Shown here one piece after another: positions 10,019 to 18,742 of a DNA stretch of 64,000 nt. The first letter of the stretch is position 1, and every line of letters begins with the position of its first letter. The notes under the pieces are model-generated. The model was not told where the DNA came from and ran no database searches. It was given only the letters and a program-made list of their open reading frames with translations. Origin of the DNA: Rhizobium sp. P38BS-XIX (lineage in GTDB: Bacteria > Pseudomonadota > Alphaproteobacteria > Rhizobiales > Rhizobiaceae); the NCBI RefSeq assembly GCF_012641435.1, contig NZ_JABAIJ010000001.1:558001-622000 (forward strand). The letters are read 5' to 3'. The translations under genes and the position numbers were made by a program.

Positions 10019-10971
10019 GCGCCCGCTCCGTCGGTACGAGGACCCTGATTTTGTGACACGAGCAGCGTTTCCATCACGGCCATCCGGACGGCGACACCCA
10101 TTTCCACCTGTTCGGCGATGACGCTTTGCGGACCGTCGGCAACCTCGGAGGCGATTTCCACTCCGCGGTTCATCGGACCCGGGTGCATCACGAGCGCATC
10201 TTCCTTGGCGGCCTTTAGCGTTTCGGCGTCCAGCCCGTAGAAATGATAGTATTCGCGCACTGAAGGTACGAAGGCGCCGGACATGCGCTCGCGCTGCAGC
10301 CGCAGCATCATCACGACATCGGCGTCCTTCAAACCTTCCTTCATCGAATGAAAGACTTCGACACCCATGTCGGCGATGCCGGCGGGCAAGAGCGTGGCGG
10401 GTGCGACGACCCGGACGCGCGCGCCCATGGCGTTAAGAAGGAGGATATTCGAGCGAGCAACGCGCGAATGCAGCACGTCGCCGCAGATCGCGACGATGAT
10501 GCGCGAAAGCTTGCCCTTGGCACGGCGGATCGTCAGCGCGTCGAGCAGCGCCTGCGTCGGATGCTCGTGCTGGCCGTCACCGGCGTTGACGACCGAGCAG
10601 GAGACTTTTTGCGCCAGGAGTGCAGCAGCGCCCGCGCTCGAATGGCGGATGACAAGCACGTCCGGCCGCATGGCGTTCAGCGTCATTGCCGTGTCGATCA
10701 GCGTCTCGCCTTTTTTGACCGAAGAGTTGCCGACCGACATGTTCATCACATCGGCGCCAAGCCGTTTTCCGGCAAGCTCGAAGGAAGATTGCGTGCGCGT
10801 CGATGCCTCGAAGAAGAGGTTGATCTGCGTCAGCCCGCGAAGCGTCGATGTCTTTTTCTCGCGCTGGCGGCTGATCTTGACCGCCTCGTCAGCCTTGTCG
10901 AGAAGATAGGTGATATCCTGCTCGGTGAGGCCCTTGATGCCAATGAGGTGGCGGTGGGGAAAGAAGACCAT
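10015..10971 (-). CDS. pyrB: Aspartate carbamoyltransferase catalytic chain
   Basis: Makes N-carbamoyl-L-aspartate from carbamoyl phosphate and aspartate in de novo pyrimidine synthesis. The 318-residue protein carries the carbamoyl-phosphate motif [13 protein letters not shown] near residue 53, HSSAGAA, the [14 protein letters not shown] loop, and the C-terminal [11 protein letters not shown]. No pyrI regulatory gene is beside it. It is instead followed by pyrX with a four-base overlap, the arrangement expected for a class A ATCase complex. Transcription probably starts in the 185-base divergent region shared with aidB. Confidence 0.96.
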   Translation of the reverse strand: MVFFPHRHLIGIKGLTEQDITYLLDKADEAVKISRQREKKTSTLRGLTQINLFFEASTRTQSSFELAGKRLGADVMNMSVGNSSVKKGETLIDTAMTLNAMRPDVLVIRHSSAGAAALLAQKVSCSVVNAGDGQHEHPTQALLDALTIRRAKGKLSRIIVAICGDVLHSRVARSNILLLNAMGARVRVVAPATLLPAGIADMGVEVFHSMKEGLKDADVVMMLRLQRERMSGAFVPSVREYYHFYGLDAETLKAAKEDALVMHPGPMNRGVEIASEVADGPQSVIAEQVEMGVAVRMAVMETLLVSQNQGPRTDGAGA

Positions 10972-11156
10972 GAACCTGCCCTCTGGATTTCGTCAGGGGG
11001 TCTATAAAGAGGGAGCGCCCAAGGGGCAAGCGGCGGTATGCGCCGAGCCTGTGTGTTTCCCATGCAATTTCGCCCGAATCCCACGACGGCACCTATGCTG
11101 TTGGGAGACATAACTTCCAGTTTCCCTTTGCAACCTTCTTGCTCTACAAGCGATTC

Positions 11157-12815
11157 ATGACCCAAACGACCCGGACTGACGACCCTTTTGCCGACCTGAA
11201 CCAGCCGAGCCTTTGGACCGGTGTCAATGCCTATCGGTCCGATCCGCTGATCGTCGATTTGACCTCCGGCCTGCCGCGTTCGATACGGGAAGATCTCGAG
11301 CAGCTCGGTCGTTTCGTCACCTCGCACGAGGCGCAGGAACTGGCGCGCATGGCAAATCAGGGTACGCCGCAGCTGCGCACCCATGGTCCGCGTGGCGAGC
11401 GTCTGGATGTCGTCGAATTCCATCCGGCTTGGCATGCATTGATGCGTCGCTCCATGGCGTCCGGTCTCCATTCTTCCATATGGGACGGACAGGCGGAGCC
11501 CGAGGCGAAAGGCCAATCGCACAAGGTGCGCGCCGCCCGGTTTTACCTGACGGCGCAGCTCGAATGCGGTCATCTATGCCCCCTGACCATGACCAGCGCT
11601 TCCGTGGCTGCCATGATGGCCTCGCCTGCAGTCCAGAAGGATTGGGCGCCGAAGATCCTGTCGCGCAAATATGATTCGTCCAACAAGCCCGCCATGCAAA
11701 AGAGCGCCGTCACCATCGGCATGGGCATGACGGAAAAGCAGGGCGGCACGGATGTGCGCGCCAACAGGACGAGCGCCGAAAAGGTGAGCGACGGCATCTA
11801 CCGGCTGTCGGGCCACAAGTGGTTCATGTCTGCGCCGATGAGCGATGCCTTCATCATGCTCGCCCAGACCAAGGACGGCATGGGTTGCTTCCTCGTGCCG
11901 CGGCTGCTGGAGGATGGCTCCGCCAACGGCCTGCATTTCCAAAGGCTCAAGGACAAGCTGGGCAACCGCTCCAACGCGTCCTCGGAAGTCGAGTTCACCG
12001 ATACGTTCGGTTTTCTGCTCGGCGCGCCCGATGCCGGTATCCGGACGATCCTCGATATGGTGACGTTGACACGGCTTGATTGCGCGCTGGCTTCCGCCGG
12101 TATCATGCGCGCGTCCCTCGCCGAAGCCGTGCATCACTCGCGTGGCCGCAACGTATTCGGCAAGACGCTGGTCAACCAGCCGATCATGACGCGCGTGCTC
12201 GCGGATATGGCGCTCGATGTCGCCGCCGCCACGGCGCTGGCCTTCCGCCTGGCGGAAGCCTTCGACAAGGCGAGCGGCAGCACGGAGGATGCCGCCTATG
12301 CCCGCGTCATGACACCGGTCGCCAAATACTGGTGCTGCAAGATTGCCCCTGCGCTGATCTATGAAGCCATGGAATGCATCGGCGGCAGCGGTTACATCGA
12401 AGAACGTCCGATCGCCCGCCATTACCGCGAGGCTCCGGTCAATGCGATCTGGGAAGGCTCCGGCAATGTCATGGCGCTTGATGTGCTGCGCGTGCTGAAC
12501 CGGGGCAGGGACCTGTTCGAGACCGTCTTTGCCGGTCTTGCCCGCGATCTCGGCCCGGCCGGCAAGAAGACGATCGAAGTGTTGCGCGCAGCTATGGCCG
12601 TTTGCGAGCAGGACGAAGGTGCTGCCCGTCTTCTGATTGAGCAGATGGCACTTGCCGCCGGTGCTGCCGAACTTTATCGCCTGGGAGCCGGCAAGATCGC
12701 CGACGCCTTTATCGAGACGCGCCTCGCCGGCGGTTGGCGTTCGACCTACGGCATGCTCGATGCGCGCTTCGACGCCAGCTATATCGTCGATCTCCTGTAT
12801 CCACCGGCGACCTGA
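11157..12815 (+). CDS. aidB: AidB-type acyl-CoA dehydrogenase family protein
   Basis: Flavoprotein of the acyl-CoA dehydrogenase superfamily, AidB subgroup, 552 residues. E. coli AidB is induced by alkylating agents and binds DNA; its dehydrogenase activity is weak. Recognised by strings shared with AidB: FHPAWHALMRRSMASG, GMGMTEKQGGTDVRAN, GHKWFMSAPMSDAF, LKDKLGNRSNASSEVEF and APVNAIWEGSGN, plus the extended N-terminal and C-terminal parts typical of AidB rather than short-chain dehydrogenases. ATG at 11157 is preferred over an upstream in-frame TTG. It diverges from pyrB and is followed after two bases by a GNAT gene, probably cotranscribed. Whether it responds to alkylation here is inference. 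Confidence 0.88.
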   Translation: MTQTTRTDDPFADLNQPSLWTGVNAYRSDPLIVDLTSGLPRSIREDLEQLGRFVTSHEAQELARMANQGTPQLRTHGPRGERLDVVEFHPAWHALMRRSMASGLHSSIWDGQAEPEAKGQSHKVRAARFYLTAQLECGHLCPLTMTSASVAAMMASPAVQKDWAPKILSRKYDSSNKPAMQKSAVTIGMGMTEKQGGTDVRANRTSAEKVSDGIYRLSGHKWFMSAPMSDAFIMLAQTKDGMGCFLVPRLLEDGSANGLHFQRLKDKLGNRSNASSEVEFTDTFGFLLGAPDAGIRTILDMVTLTRLDCALASAGIMRASLAEAVHHSRGRNVFGKTLVNQPIMTRVLADMALDVAAATALAFRLAEAFDKASGSTEDAAYARVMTPVAKYWCCKIAPALIYEAMECIGGSGYIEERPIARHYREAPVNAIWEGSGNVMALDVLRVLNRGRDLFETVFAGLARDLGPAGKKTIEVLRAAMAVCEQDEGAARLLIEQMALAAGAAELYRLGAGKIADAFIETRLAGGWRSTYGMLDARFDASYIVDLLYPPAT

Positions 12816-12817
12816 GC

Positions 12818-13435
12818 ATGGTGTCGATTAGAACCGTTCGACCGGAAGATCTCGACCAGCTCTACGCGATCTCGCTTGCAACCGGTGATGCCGGCAAGGA
12901 TGCGGCTCCGCTTCATAATGACGGTCGACTGATCGGGCATATCTATGCCGCTCCCTATGCGACACTTCTTCCCGAGCTGGTTTTCGTCGCGGAGGATGAG
13001 GAGGGGGTATTCGGCTATATCGCCGGTGTGTTCGATTCGATTGCCTTCGAGGCCCGGTTGGAGCGGGAATGGTGGCCGCATCTGCGTGAGCACTATGCCG
13101 ATCCCACCGGCGATCCGGCATCATGGAACGCGGATCAGAAGCGGATATCGCTGATCCATCATCCGGAGCCTGCACCCGCTATTTTGATGGAACGCTTTCC
13201 CGCACATATTCATATGAATCTTCTTCCTCGAGCCCAGGGGAAGGGTATAGGTACGGCGCTGCTGGATCGTTGGGTCGAAAATGCACGGACGAACGGCGTC
13301 AAGGGCATTCATCTGGGTGCCAACACCGGCAATCGAGGTGCCGTCCGCTTCTGGTCTTCACGCGGTTTCGTCCCTGTCGAGCTACCCAAGGGGGTGGCGT
13401 CTGAAACCACGGTGTGGTTTGGTCAGTTTCTCTAA
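12818..13435 (+). CDS. GNAT family N-acetyltransferase
   Basis: Predicted acetyl-CoA-dependent N-acetyltransferase of 205 residues, substrate unknown. It opens with VSIRTVRPEDLDQLYAIS, a typical GNAT first strand and helix. The acetyl-CoA pyrophosphate loop is QGKGIGTAL near residue 137, followed by the NRGAVRFWSSRGFV C-terminal motif. The insert between (GDPASWNADQKR) is longer than in the small GNATs later in the window. It starts two bases after the aidB stop and is most likely in the same operon, so a linked function with AidB is possible. Confidence 0.87.
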   Translation: MVSIRTVRPEDLDQLYAISLATGDAGKDAAPLHNDGRLIGHIYAAPYATLLPELVFVAEDEEGVFGYIAGVFDSIAFEARLEREWWPHLREHYADPTGDPASWNADQKRISLIHHPEPAPAILMERFPAHIHMNLLPRAQGKGIGTALLDRWVENARTNGVKGIHLGANTGNRGAVRFWSSRGFVPVELPKGVASETTVWFGQFL

Positions 13436-13539
13436 TCTGTGGATTCGTTGGTTTCGAACTGTTCGGATGGCGGCGTCGTTGTTGTTCGAGGCGTGAGTGC
13501 TTGCTAATCACCACTCGGTGACAGATTGGAGTCGAGTCG

Positions 13540-14199
13540 ATGGCCCCTGCAAGCGCAGCCGTTAAAATCCCCGTGGAGATGCCCGTTGTTGTGGAGAAGC
13601 GCGTGCGCAATCGCGCGGCGACGGAGAAGGCGATCCTCGATGCCGCCAAGCGGCTTCTTGCGGAAGAGGGCTTTCAGAATTTCGGTATCAACGCGGTCGC
13701 CCGCGGTGCCGGCTGCGACAAGCAGTTGATCTACCGTTATTACGGCGGCCTCAACGGTCTCGTCGAGGCTATCGGCACCGATCTTGGCAGCTGGGTAACG
13801 GATCGTATTCCCGACGATACCGGCGGCATGTTCCTCCTGACCTATGGCGATCTGATGGAGCGGCTTTCCATGCTGTTTCTCGATGCGCTGCGCGCCGATC
13901 CTTTGATGCGCCGTATCGTCGCCTGGGAGGTTTCCGAAAGCAGCGAGCAGGTGCGTCGCCTGTCGGAAGCGCGCTCCAAGGCGCTGGCCGGCTGGATCGA
14001 GCGCATGCGCGGTTCGCTCGTGCCACCGAAGGGCGTCGACGCTCAGGCCGTCAACGCCATGATCTTCGCAGCCATTCAGCATATCGTGCTTGCCTCGGCC
14101 GTCAGCGATCAATGCGCCGGTCTTCCCTTGAAAAATGGCAAGGACTGGGAGAAGGCGGCGATTGCGCTGAAGCGGATCGTGCGCGGCGTTTACGGCTGA
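13540..14199 (+). CDS. TetR family transcriptional regulator
   Basis: One-component repressor of the TetR family, 219 residues. The N-terminal helix-turn-helix lies at about residues 30-75 (ATEKAILDAAKRLLAEEG, then INAVARGAGCDKQLIYRYYGG). The C-terminal ligand-binding part is diverse, as usual, so ligand and target are unknown. A 20-residue N-terminal extension precedes the domain. It stands alone between a GNAT gene and two small membrane protein genes, all on the same strand, with about 100 bases on either side. Autoregulation or control of the flanking genes is possible but no operator was identified. Confidence 0.92.
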   Translation: MAPASAAVKIPVEMPVVVEKRVRNRAATEKAILDAAKRLLAEEGFQNFGINAVARGAGCDKQLIYRYYGGLNGLVEAIGTDLGSWVTDRIPDDTGGMFLLTYGDLMERLSMLFLDALRADPLMRRIVAWEVSESSEQVRRLSEARSKALAGWIERMRGSLVPPKGVDAQAVNAMIFAAIQHIVLASAVSDQCAGLPLKNGKDWEKAAIALKRIVRGVYG

Positions 14200-14328
14200 G
14201 ATCGCGGTCGGCCAGGTGATATCCACAGGCCCGCGGCACCGTTAACCTTAACAAATGGTTTACGTTGCGCCGACCCGGTTAACCCGTCACTGTCAGGAGA
14301 CGATTAGTTAACCATCAAGCGTGCAGCC

Positions 14329-14502
14329 ATGGGTCTTAAACCCGCTAAATTAGTGCTTCTTGTTACGGCGATGATGTTTTTTGCCGTGCTCGCACTAGAT
14401 ATAACGCTGCCGGCAATGGTGTTGAGCGCCATGGCGCTGTCGAATTGGCTCGTCCTTTCGACCGGCACGACGCATTACGAGCGTCGGAGAGGTACCGCAT
14501 GA
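14329..14502 (+). CDS. Small membrane protein, 57 residues
   Basis: A short gene of 58 codons from ATG at 14329 to TGA at 14502. The product starts MGLKPAKLVLLV, has two hydrophobic stretches (LVTAMMFFAVLALDI and MVLSAMALSNWLVLS) and ends in a basic segment (HYERRRGTA). Its stop overlaps the start of the next gene as ATGA, which argues that it is real and translationally coupled. The upstream 130 bases are AT-richer with several GTTAAC-like repeats and probably hold the promoter. I do not recognise a family; function unknown. Confidence 0.6.
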   Translation: MGLKPAKLVLLVTAMMFFAVLALDITLPAMVLSAMALSNWLVLSTGTTHYERRRGTA

Positions 14503-14831
14503 AGTGGTTGTTGATTTGCTGGGCTGCGCCGGTCTCGTTTCTCGGGGCCTGGTATTATTTATCGTATTACGACATCAACTTCGGCATCTTCATGCTGACG
14601 CGCCAGACGCATGATCTGGTGTTCGCTATCTATGGCAAAGTTCTCGGCATTCCGCCGGAAACCATCCCGCCGCTGGTGGCGCGCGCGATCGCCTTCGACA
14701 GCGTTCTGGTCTTCGCCATATTCGGCTTTCGCCGTCGTGCCGCCATTATGGAATGGTGGCACCGCCGTCAGGCGTCGAGATCGGGCAAGGTCGCTCTGCC
14801 AAGTGCCGACAGCCTGTCCAACGCGCCCTGA
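14499..14831 (+). CDS. Conserved small membrane protein (DUF6105-like)
   Basis: Protein of 110 residues with an N-terminal membrane segment ([21 protein letters not shown]), a central soluble part ([18 protein letters not shown]) and a second hydrophobic segment ([12 protein letters not shown]) followed by basic residues. It resembles, from memory, the rhizobial DUF6105 proteins; treat that as tentative. The start overlaps the preceding 57-residue gene by four bases. The last 64 bases overlap the 3' end of the convergent ruvX gene, so the C-terminal part is encoded on both strands. Function unknown. Confidence 0.75.
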   Translation: MKWLLICWAAPVSFLGAWYYLSYYDINFGIFMLTRQTHDLVFAIYGKVLGIPPETIPPLVARAIAFDSVLVFAIFGFRRRAAIMEWWHRRQASRSGKVALPSADSLSNAP

Positions 14832-15262
14832 AGAATGAAGCTGGCCGCTGCCGAGTCGATGCGCTCGGCACGCTTGGCGCGCGAGACGTCCATTTCCAGA
14901 AGCGCCCGCTCGGCGGCAACGGTCGACAGACGCTCGTCCCAGAAGATGAAGGGCAGGGCGGTCTTTTCCGACATGCTGCGCACGAAGGCGCGGGTTGCCT
15001 GAACGCGCGGCCCAGAGGAGCCGTCCATATTCATCGGGAGCCCGATAACGAAGGCCACGACCTTTTCCTTCTCGGCGAAGGCCAACAAAGTTTCGGCATC
15101 CTGGGTGAATTTGATCCGCTTGATCACCGGGCGCGGCGTAGCGAAGCGCCTGCCGAGGTCCGACATCGCAAGCCCGATCGTCTTGGTGCCCAGATCGAGG
15201 CCGGCAATCGCCTGGCCGGGGAGGAGCGTCGCGGCGAGCTCTTCGATGGTCAGCGTCGTCAT
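14768..15262 (-). CDS. ruvX: Putative pre-16S rRNA nuclease / RuvX (YqgF)
   Basis: YqgF/RuvX family protein with an RNase H-like fold, 164 residues, implicated in maturation of the 5' end of 16S rRNA and originally proposed as a Holliday junction resolvase. Visible motifs are [16 protein letters not shown] with the first catalytic Asp near residue 22, [16 protein letters not shown], and [12 protein letters not shown] with [10 protein letters not shown] near the C-terminus. The ATG at 15262 gives the usual family length; a longer frame upstream has no family similarity. The 3' end overlaps the convergent membrane protein gene. Confidence 0.93.
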   Translation of the reverse strand: MTTLTIEELAATLLPGQAIAGLDLGTKTIGLAMSDLGRRFATPRPVIKRIKFTQDAETLLAFAEKEKVVAFVIGLPMNMDGSSGPRVQATRAFVRSMSEKTALPFIFWDERLSTVAAERALLEMDVSRAKRAERIDSAAASFILQGALDRLSALGRATLPDLDA

Positions 15263-15379
15263 CCGGGTCTTGCTCCTGTCAAAACAAATTGAAGTCCTAA
15301 CCGCTTTTCTTTGTTGCGGTTTGAGATATCTCCTAGACACCACCCTACCATTTCAAATCAAGTCATAAGGAGAAATCCA

Positions 15380-16090
15380 ATGAAGATCACCTGGCTCGGC
15401 CATGCCGCTTTTCGCATCGAAACGGCGAAGGCAAAAATACTGATTGATCCTTTCTTCAGCTACAATCCGTCCTTTGCCGCTGCCGGCCTCAACATCAAGG
15501 ACGCTGCCGAAGGCGTGACGCATATCCTGTTGACCCACGGTCATGCCGACCATGTCGGCGATACGGTTCAGATCGCCAAGGATACCGGCGCCGTCGTTCT
15601 CGCCAATGCGGATCTTGCCTCCTGGCTCGGCACGAAGGGTGTTGAAAAGCTCGAAATGGGCAATACCGGCGGCACCGTCGGTCTCGGCAGCTTCTCGGCC
15701 ACGTTCACTAATGCGTTGCACTCCTCGGCCCAGATCACCGAAGATGGCGTTTCCCACGCACTCGGCAACCCGAACGGCCTGATGCTGCACTTCGACGACG
15801 AAGCATCGCTCTTCCACATGGGCGATACCGACATCTTCTCGGATATGGCCCTCATCAACGAGCTGCATCAGCCCGATATCGGCATCCTGCCGGTTGGCGA
15901 CCGCTTTACCATGGGTGGCGCCGTTGCTGCACTCGCCTGCCAGCGCTTCTTCAACTTCAAGACGGCGATCCCCTGCCACTATGGCAGCTTCCCGTTCATC
16001 GACCAGACCGCGGAAAAGTTCGTCGCCGGCATGGAAGGCTCCAAGACCGCGGTTGCCGCACCGAAGGTGGGCGAGAGCGTGTCTGCCTAA
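15380..16090 (+). CDS. UPF0173 metal-dependent hydrolase
   Basis: Metallo-beta-lactamase-fold hydrolase of the UPF0173 group, 236 residues, substrate not established. It begins [14 protein letters not shown], as this family does, and has the metal-binding HxHxDH motif in [10 protein letters not shown] near residue 54. Further likely ligands are the Asp of MGDTDIF and the His of PCHYGSF. A clear AAGGAG ribosome-binding site precedes the ATG. The gene lies upstream of gatC on the same strand with about 90 bases between. Confidence 0.93.
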   Translation: MKITWLGHAAFRIETAKAKILIDPFFSYNPSFAAAGLNIKDAAEGVTHILLTHGHADHVGDTVQIAKDTGAVVLANADLASWLGTKGVEKLEMGNTGGTVGLGSFSATFTNALHSSAQITEDGVSHALGNPNGLMLHFDDEASLFHMGDTDIFSDMALINELHQPDIGILPVGDRFTMGGAVAALACQRFFNFKTAIPCHYGSFPFIDQTAEKFVAGMEGSKTAVAAPKVGESVSA

Positions 16091-16177
16091 CGATACCCGT
16101 TGCGTAAGGCGGGCATGGCCTTTATAGCGTGATGAAAATCACCTGCTTGTTGGATAATCAACTATCCGGAGAATGCC

Positions 16178-16465
16178 ATGTCCGTCGATCTCGCCACTGT
16201 CAAACGCGTCGCCCATCTCGCCCGCATCGCCGTCAATGAAGACGAAGCGCAGCGGATGATGGGCGAGCTGAACGGCATTCTGGGCTTCGTCGAGCAGCTT
16301 TCCGAAGTGAATGTCGATGGCGTCGAAGCCATGACCTCCGTCACGCCGATGGCGATGAAGAAGCGCACCGACGATGTGACCGACGGCAACAAGGCCGCAG
16401 ACGTCGTCGCCAACGCGCCGAATACCGATCAGAATTTCTTCCTGGTGCCCAAAGTCGTCGAATAA
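16178..16465 (+). CDS. gatC: Asp-tRNA(Asn)/Glu-tRNA(Gln) amidotransferase subunit C
   Basis: Small subunit that holds GatA and GatB together in the amidotransferase that converts Glu-tRNA(Gln), and in many bacteria Asp-tRNA(Asn), to the amidated forms. The 95-residue protein has the family start [33 protein letters not shown] in the middle, and the C-terminal [16 protein letters not shown]. It is followed after 58 bases by gatA. gatB is separated from gatA by about 3 kb carrying the tRNA-like RNAs, slipin, yjhX and a GNAT gene. Confidence 0.95.
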   Translation: MSVDLATVKRVAHLARIAVNEDEAQRMMGELNGILGFVEQLSEVNVDGVEAMTSVTPMAMKKRTDDVTDGNKAADVVANAPNTDQNFFLVPKVVE

Positions 16466-16523
16466 CGGTTCTCTCGAACCTTTTCCGACCCGTTGCCCAA
16501 TTCCAGATCTGAAGCGAACCAAA

Positions 16524-18005
16524 ATGAGCGAACTGACCAGCCTGACCATTGCCGAAGCCCGCGACAAGCTGCGTGCGAAGCAGATTACCGCCACCGAACT
16601 GACCGAGGCCTATATCTCGGCGATCGATGCGGCCAACGGTCAGATCAATGCCTATATCGCCGTCACGCCCGACAAGGCGCGTGAAATGGCCAAGGCTTCC
16701 GATGCACGTCTTGCTGCCGGCAACGCCGGTGCGCTCGAAGGCATTCCGCTCGGGATCAAGGACCTGTTCGGCACCGAAGGCATTCATACCCAGGCCTGCA
16801 GCCACATTCTCGACGGCTTCAAGCCGCGCTATGAATCGACCGTGACGCAGAACCTCTGGAACGACGGCGCCGTCATGCTTGGCAAGCTCAACATGGACGA
16901 GTTCGCCATGGGCTCGTCTAACGAGAGCTCCTATTACGGGCCGGTGATCAACCCCTGGCGCGCCGAGGGTTCCAACCAGCAGCTCGTTCCAGGCGGCTCG
17001 TCCGGCGGTTCGGCCGCAGCCGTTGCCGCGCATCTCTGCGCAGGCGCGACCGCCACCGATACCGGCGGCTCCATCCGTCAGCCGGCCGCCTTCACCGGTA
17101 CCGTTGGCATCAAGCCGACCTACGGCCGCTGCTCGCGCTGGGGCATCGTCGCCTTCGCCTCGTCGCTCGACCAGGCCGGCCCGATCGCCCGCGATGTGCG
17201 CGATGCCGCCATCCTGCTGAAGTCGATGGCAAGCGTCGATGCCAAGGATACCACCTCGGTCGACCTGCCGGTGCCGGATTACGAAGCCTCGCTCGGCCAG
17301 TCGCTGAAGGGCATGAAGATCGGCATTCCCAACGAATACCGCGTCGACGGCATGCCGGAAGAGATCGAGACGCTCTGGCAGCAGGGCATCGCCTGGCTGA
17401 AGGACGCCGGCGCTGAGATCGTCAACATCTCGCTGCCGCACACGAAATACGCGCTGCCGGCCTACTACATCGTCGCCCCCGCCGAGGCATCCTCGAACCT
17501 TGCCCGGTACGATGGCGTTCGCTACGGCCTGCGCGTCGACGGTAACAATATCGTCGACATGTACGAGAAAACCCGCGCTGCCGGCTTCGGCCAGGAAGTC
17601 AAGCGCCGCATCATGATCGGCACCTATGTTCTGTCGGCCGGCTACTACGACGCCTACTACCTGCGCGCCCAGAAGGTTCGCACCCTGATCAAGCGCGACT
17701 TCGAACTCGCCTTCAACGCCGGTGTGGATGCGATCCTCACGCCAGCCACGCCGTCCTCGGCCTTCGGCATCGCCGACGAGGACCTCGCGTCCGATCCGGT
17801 GAAGATGTACCTGAACGACATCTTCACGGTGACGGTCAACATGGCCGGCCTGCCGGGCATCGCCGTCCCCGCCGGCCTCGACCCGAAGGGCCTGCCGCTC
17901 GGCCTGCAGCTTATCGGCAAGCCGTTCGAGGAAGAAACCCTCTTCAAGACCGCCCATGTCATCGAACAGGCGGCTGGCAAGTTCACGCCGGCAAAGTGGT
18001 GGTAG
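16524..18005 (+). CDS. gatA: Asp-tRNA(Asn)/Glu-tRNA(Gln) amidotransferase subunit A
   Basis: Amidase-signature enzyme that releases ammonia from glutamine for transamidation of misacylated tRNA. The 493-residue protein shows the Ser-cisSer-Lys triad: Lys in [11 protein letters not shown] near residue 79, the serine-rich [14 protein letters not shown] near residue 155, and [15 protein letters not shown] carrying the nucleophile. It lies in an operon with gatC. An inverted repeat 15 bases after the stop may act as its terminator. Confidence 0.97.
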   Translation: MSELTSLTIAEARDKLRAKQITATELTEAYISAIDAANGQINAYIAVTPDKAREMAKASDARLAAGNAGALEGIPLGIKDLFGTEGIHTQACSHILDGFKPRYESTVTQNLWNDGAVMLGKLNMDEFAMGSSNESSYYGPVINPWRAEGSNQQLVPGGSSGGSAAAVAAHLCAGATATDTGGSIRQPAAFTGTVGIKPTYGRCSRWGIVAFASSLDQAGPIARDVRDAAILLKSMASVDAKDTTSVDLPVPDYEASLGQSLKGMKIGIPNEYRVDGMPEEIETLWQQGIAWLKDAGAEIVNISLPHTKYALPAYYIVAPAEASSNLARYDGVRYGLRVDGNNIVDMYEKTRAAGFGQEVKRRIMIGTYVLSAGYYDAYYLRAQKVRTLIKRDFELAFNAGVDAILTPATPSSAFGIADEDLASDPVKMYLNDIFTVTVNMAGLPGIAVPAGLDPKGLPLGLQLIGKPFEEETLFKTAHVIEQAAGKFTPAKWW

Positions 18006-18020
18006 GCACCGCCATTTCCT

Positions 18021-18046
18021 GACCGCGCCAATCAATCTGCGCGGTC
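18021..18046 (+). terminator. Inverted repeat after gatA
   Basis: Perfect eight-base stem GACCGCGC / GCGCGGTC around a ten-base loop, just after the gatA stop. There is no uninterrupted T run after it (ATCTCTCCTT), so it is a weak intrinsic terminator or an mRNA 3' end stabiliser. Confidence 0.5.
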
Positions 18047-18268
18047 ATCTCTCCTTGGTTGCACATCAATAAGTCGTGTTATAATTGCAACAACACGTCC
18101 GCATACGTGCGTCGGTACATTTCTCCACCTTGAAGCGATTCCTAACTGGAGCTATACGCGCCCTCCCGGTCGTCGTGCCGATATGAGCGTTGATGGCGGA
18201 AGTTCAAAAGCTTCCCCCGTGCAGGCGGTTTGCCGTTCTGTATACGAATGCTGTGTCGGGAGACGGGA

Positions 18269-18350
18269 AGGCTTATGGAGTATAGCTCAATGGTAGAGCA
18301 CCGGGAGTTCACCCCGGAGGTTGTGGGTTCGAATCCCGCTACGCCTGCCA
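18269..18350 (+). ncRNA. tRNA-like RNA 1 (UUC anticodon position, interrupted acceptor stem)
   Basis: A tRNA-like cloverleaf with encoded CCA. D-arm GCTC/GAGC, anticodon stem CCGGG/CCCGG, T-arm GTGGG-TTCGAAT-CCCGC and the 3' acceptor strand TACGCCT-G-CCA are all present. The only good partner for the 3' acceptor strand is AGGC at 18269-18272 plus GTA at 18280-18282, which together would make a perfect seven-pair stem but are separated by seven extra bases (TTATGGA). Read without the insertion, the acceptor has two mismatches. The anticodon loop is AGTTCAC, which puts UUC (Glu) at positions 34-36 but has G instead of the near-universal U at position 33. A normal Glu tRNA is therefore unlikely. 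It lies upstream of a slipin gene, next to a second tRNA-like RNA. Confidence 0.7.
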
Positions 18351-18423
18351 AATGGATAGCTCAATTGGTTAGAGCATCAGGCTTACACCCTGAAGGTAGA
18401 AGGTTCGAATCCTTTTCCACACC
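18351..18423 (+). ncRNA. tRNA-like RNA 2 (UAC anticodon position, incomplete acceptor stem, no CCA)
   Basis: Second tRNA-like unit, starting directly after the CCA of the first. The D-arm (GCTC/GAGC), anticodon stem TCAGG/CCTGA with loop CTTACAC (anticodon UAC, Val-type), and T-arm GAAGG-TTCGAAT-CCTTT are well formed. The 3' acceptor strand would be TCCACAC, but only TGGA at 18353-18356 pairs with it; the outer three pairs are missing. The 3' end runs straight into a hairpin instead of CCA. It may be an unprocessed tRNA-like domain of a longer RNA or a decayed tRNA. Confidence 0.65.
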
Positions 18424-18600
18424 CTGGCCGAGAGGCCAGTCCCTATGACGGTCCGGGGACCGGAATGCGCAAGGCCAAATATACGGGTAACCCTCGGGTG
18501 TCCCGCGTGGATGGTTGAAGCGTCGGGGCAATGAGCCAGATCGGCAATGAAGATTTCGACGTATGTCGGCCAGCCAGGAGGGTTACCCTCCAATGCCCGC
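18424..18600 (+). ncRNA. Structured non-coding stretch following the tRNA-like units
   Basis: No gene, but dense pairing potential. There is a perfect six-pair hairpin CTGGCC-GAGA-GGCCAG with a GNRA loop at 18424-18439, a second hairpin CGGTC-CGGG-GACCG at 18449-18462, and a perfect 11-base long-range pairing between GGGTAACCCTC (18485-18495) and GAGGGTTACCC (18578-18588). Small hairpins such as CGAC-GTAT-GTCG lie inside the enclosed 82 bases. Together with the two tRNA-like domains this suggests one composite RNA of over 300 bases, ending before the slipin ribosome-binding site. The transcript ends are unknown. Confidence 0.55.
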
Positions 18601-18742
18601 CGAGATACCGCGAGATCCGCTCCTTGCAGATTCGCCCGTTGTCACTGTCACCAGTCCCCGGATCTTTATGATCGGTACATGAAAACGAAACACGAAAGGA
18701 ACATCGGTTTATGACGTAGCGCATACCGAAGGAGTAAGAACA

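Noticed and set aside
18050..18268. Possible sigma54 (-24/-12) promoter before the tRNA-like units
   Set aside because: No site with GG and GC at the required spacing was found; RtcR-type control cannot be supported from the sequence.
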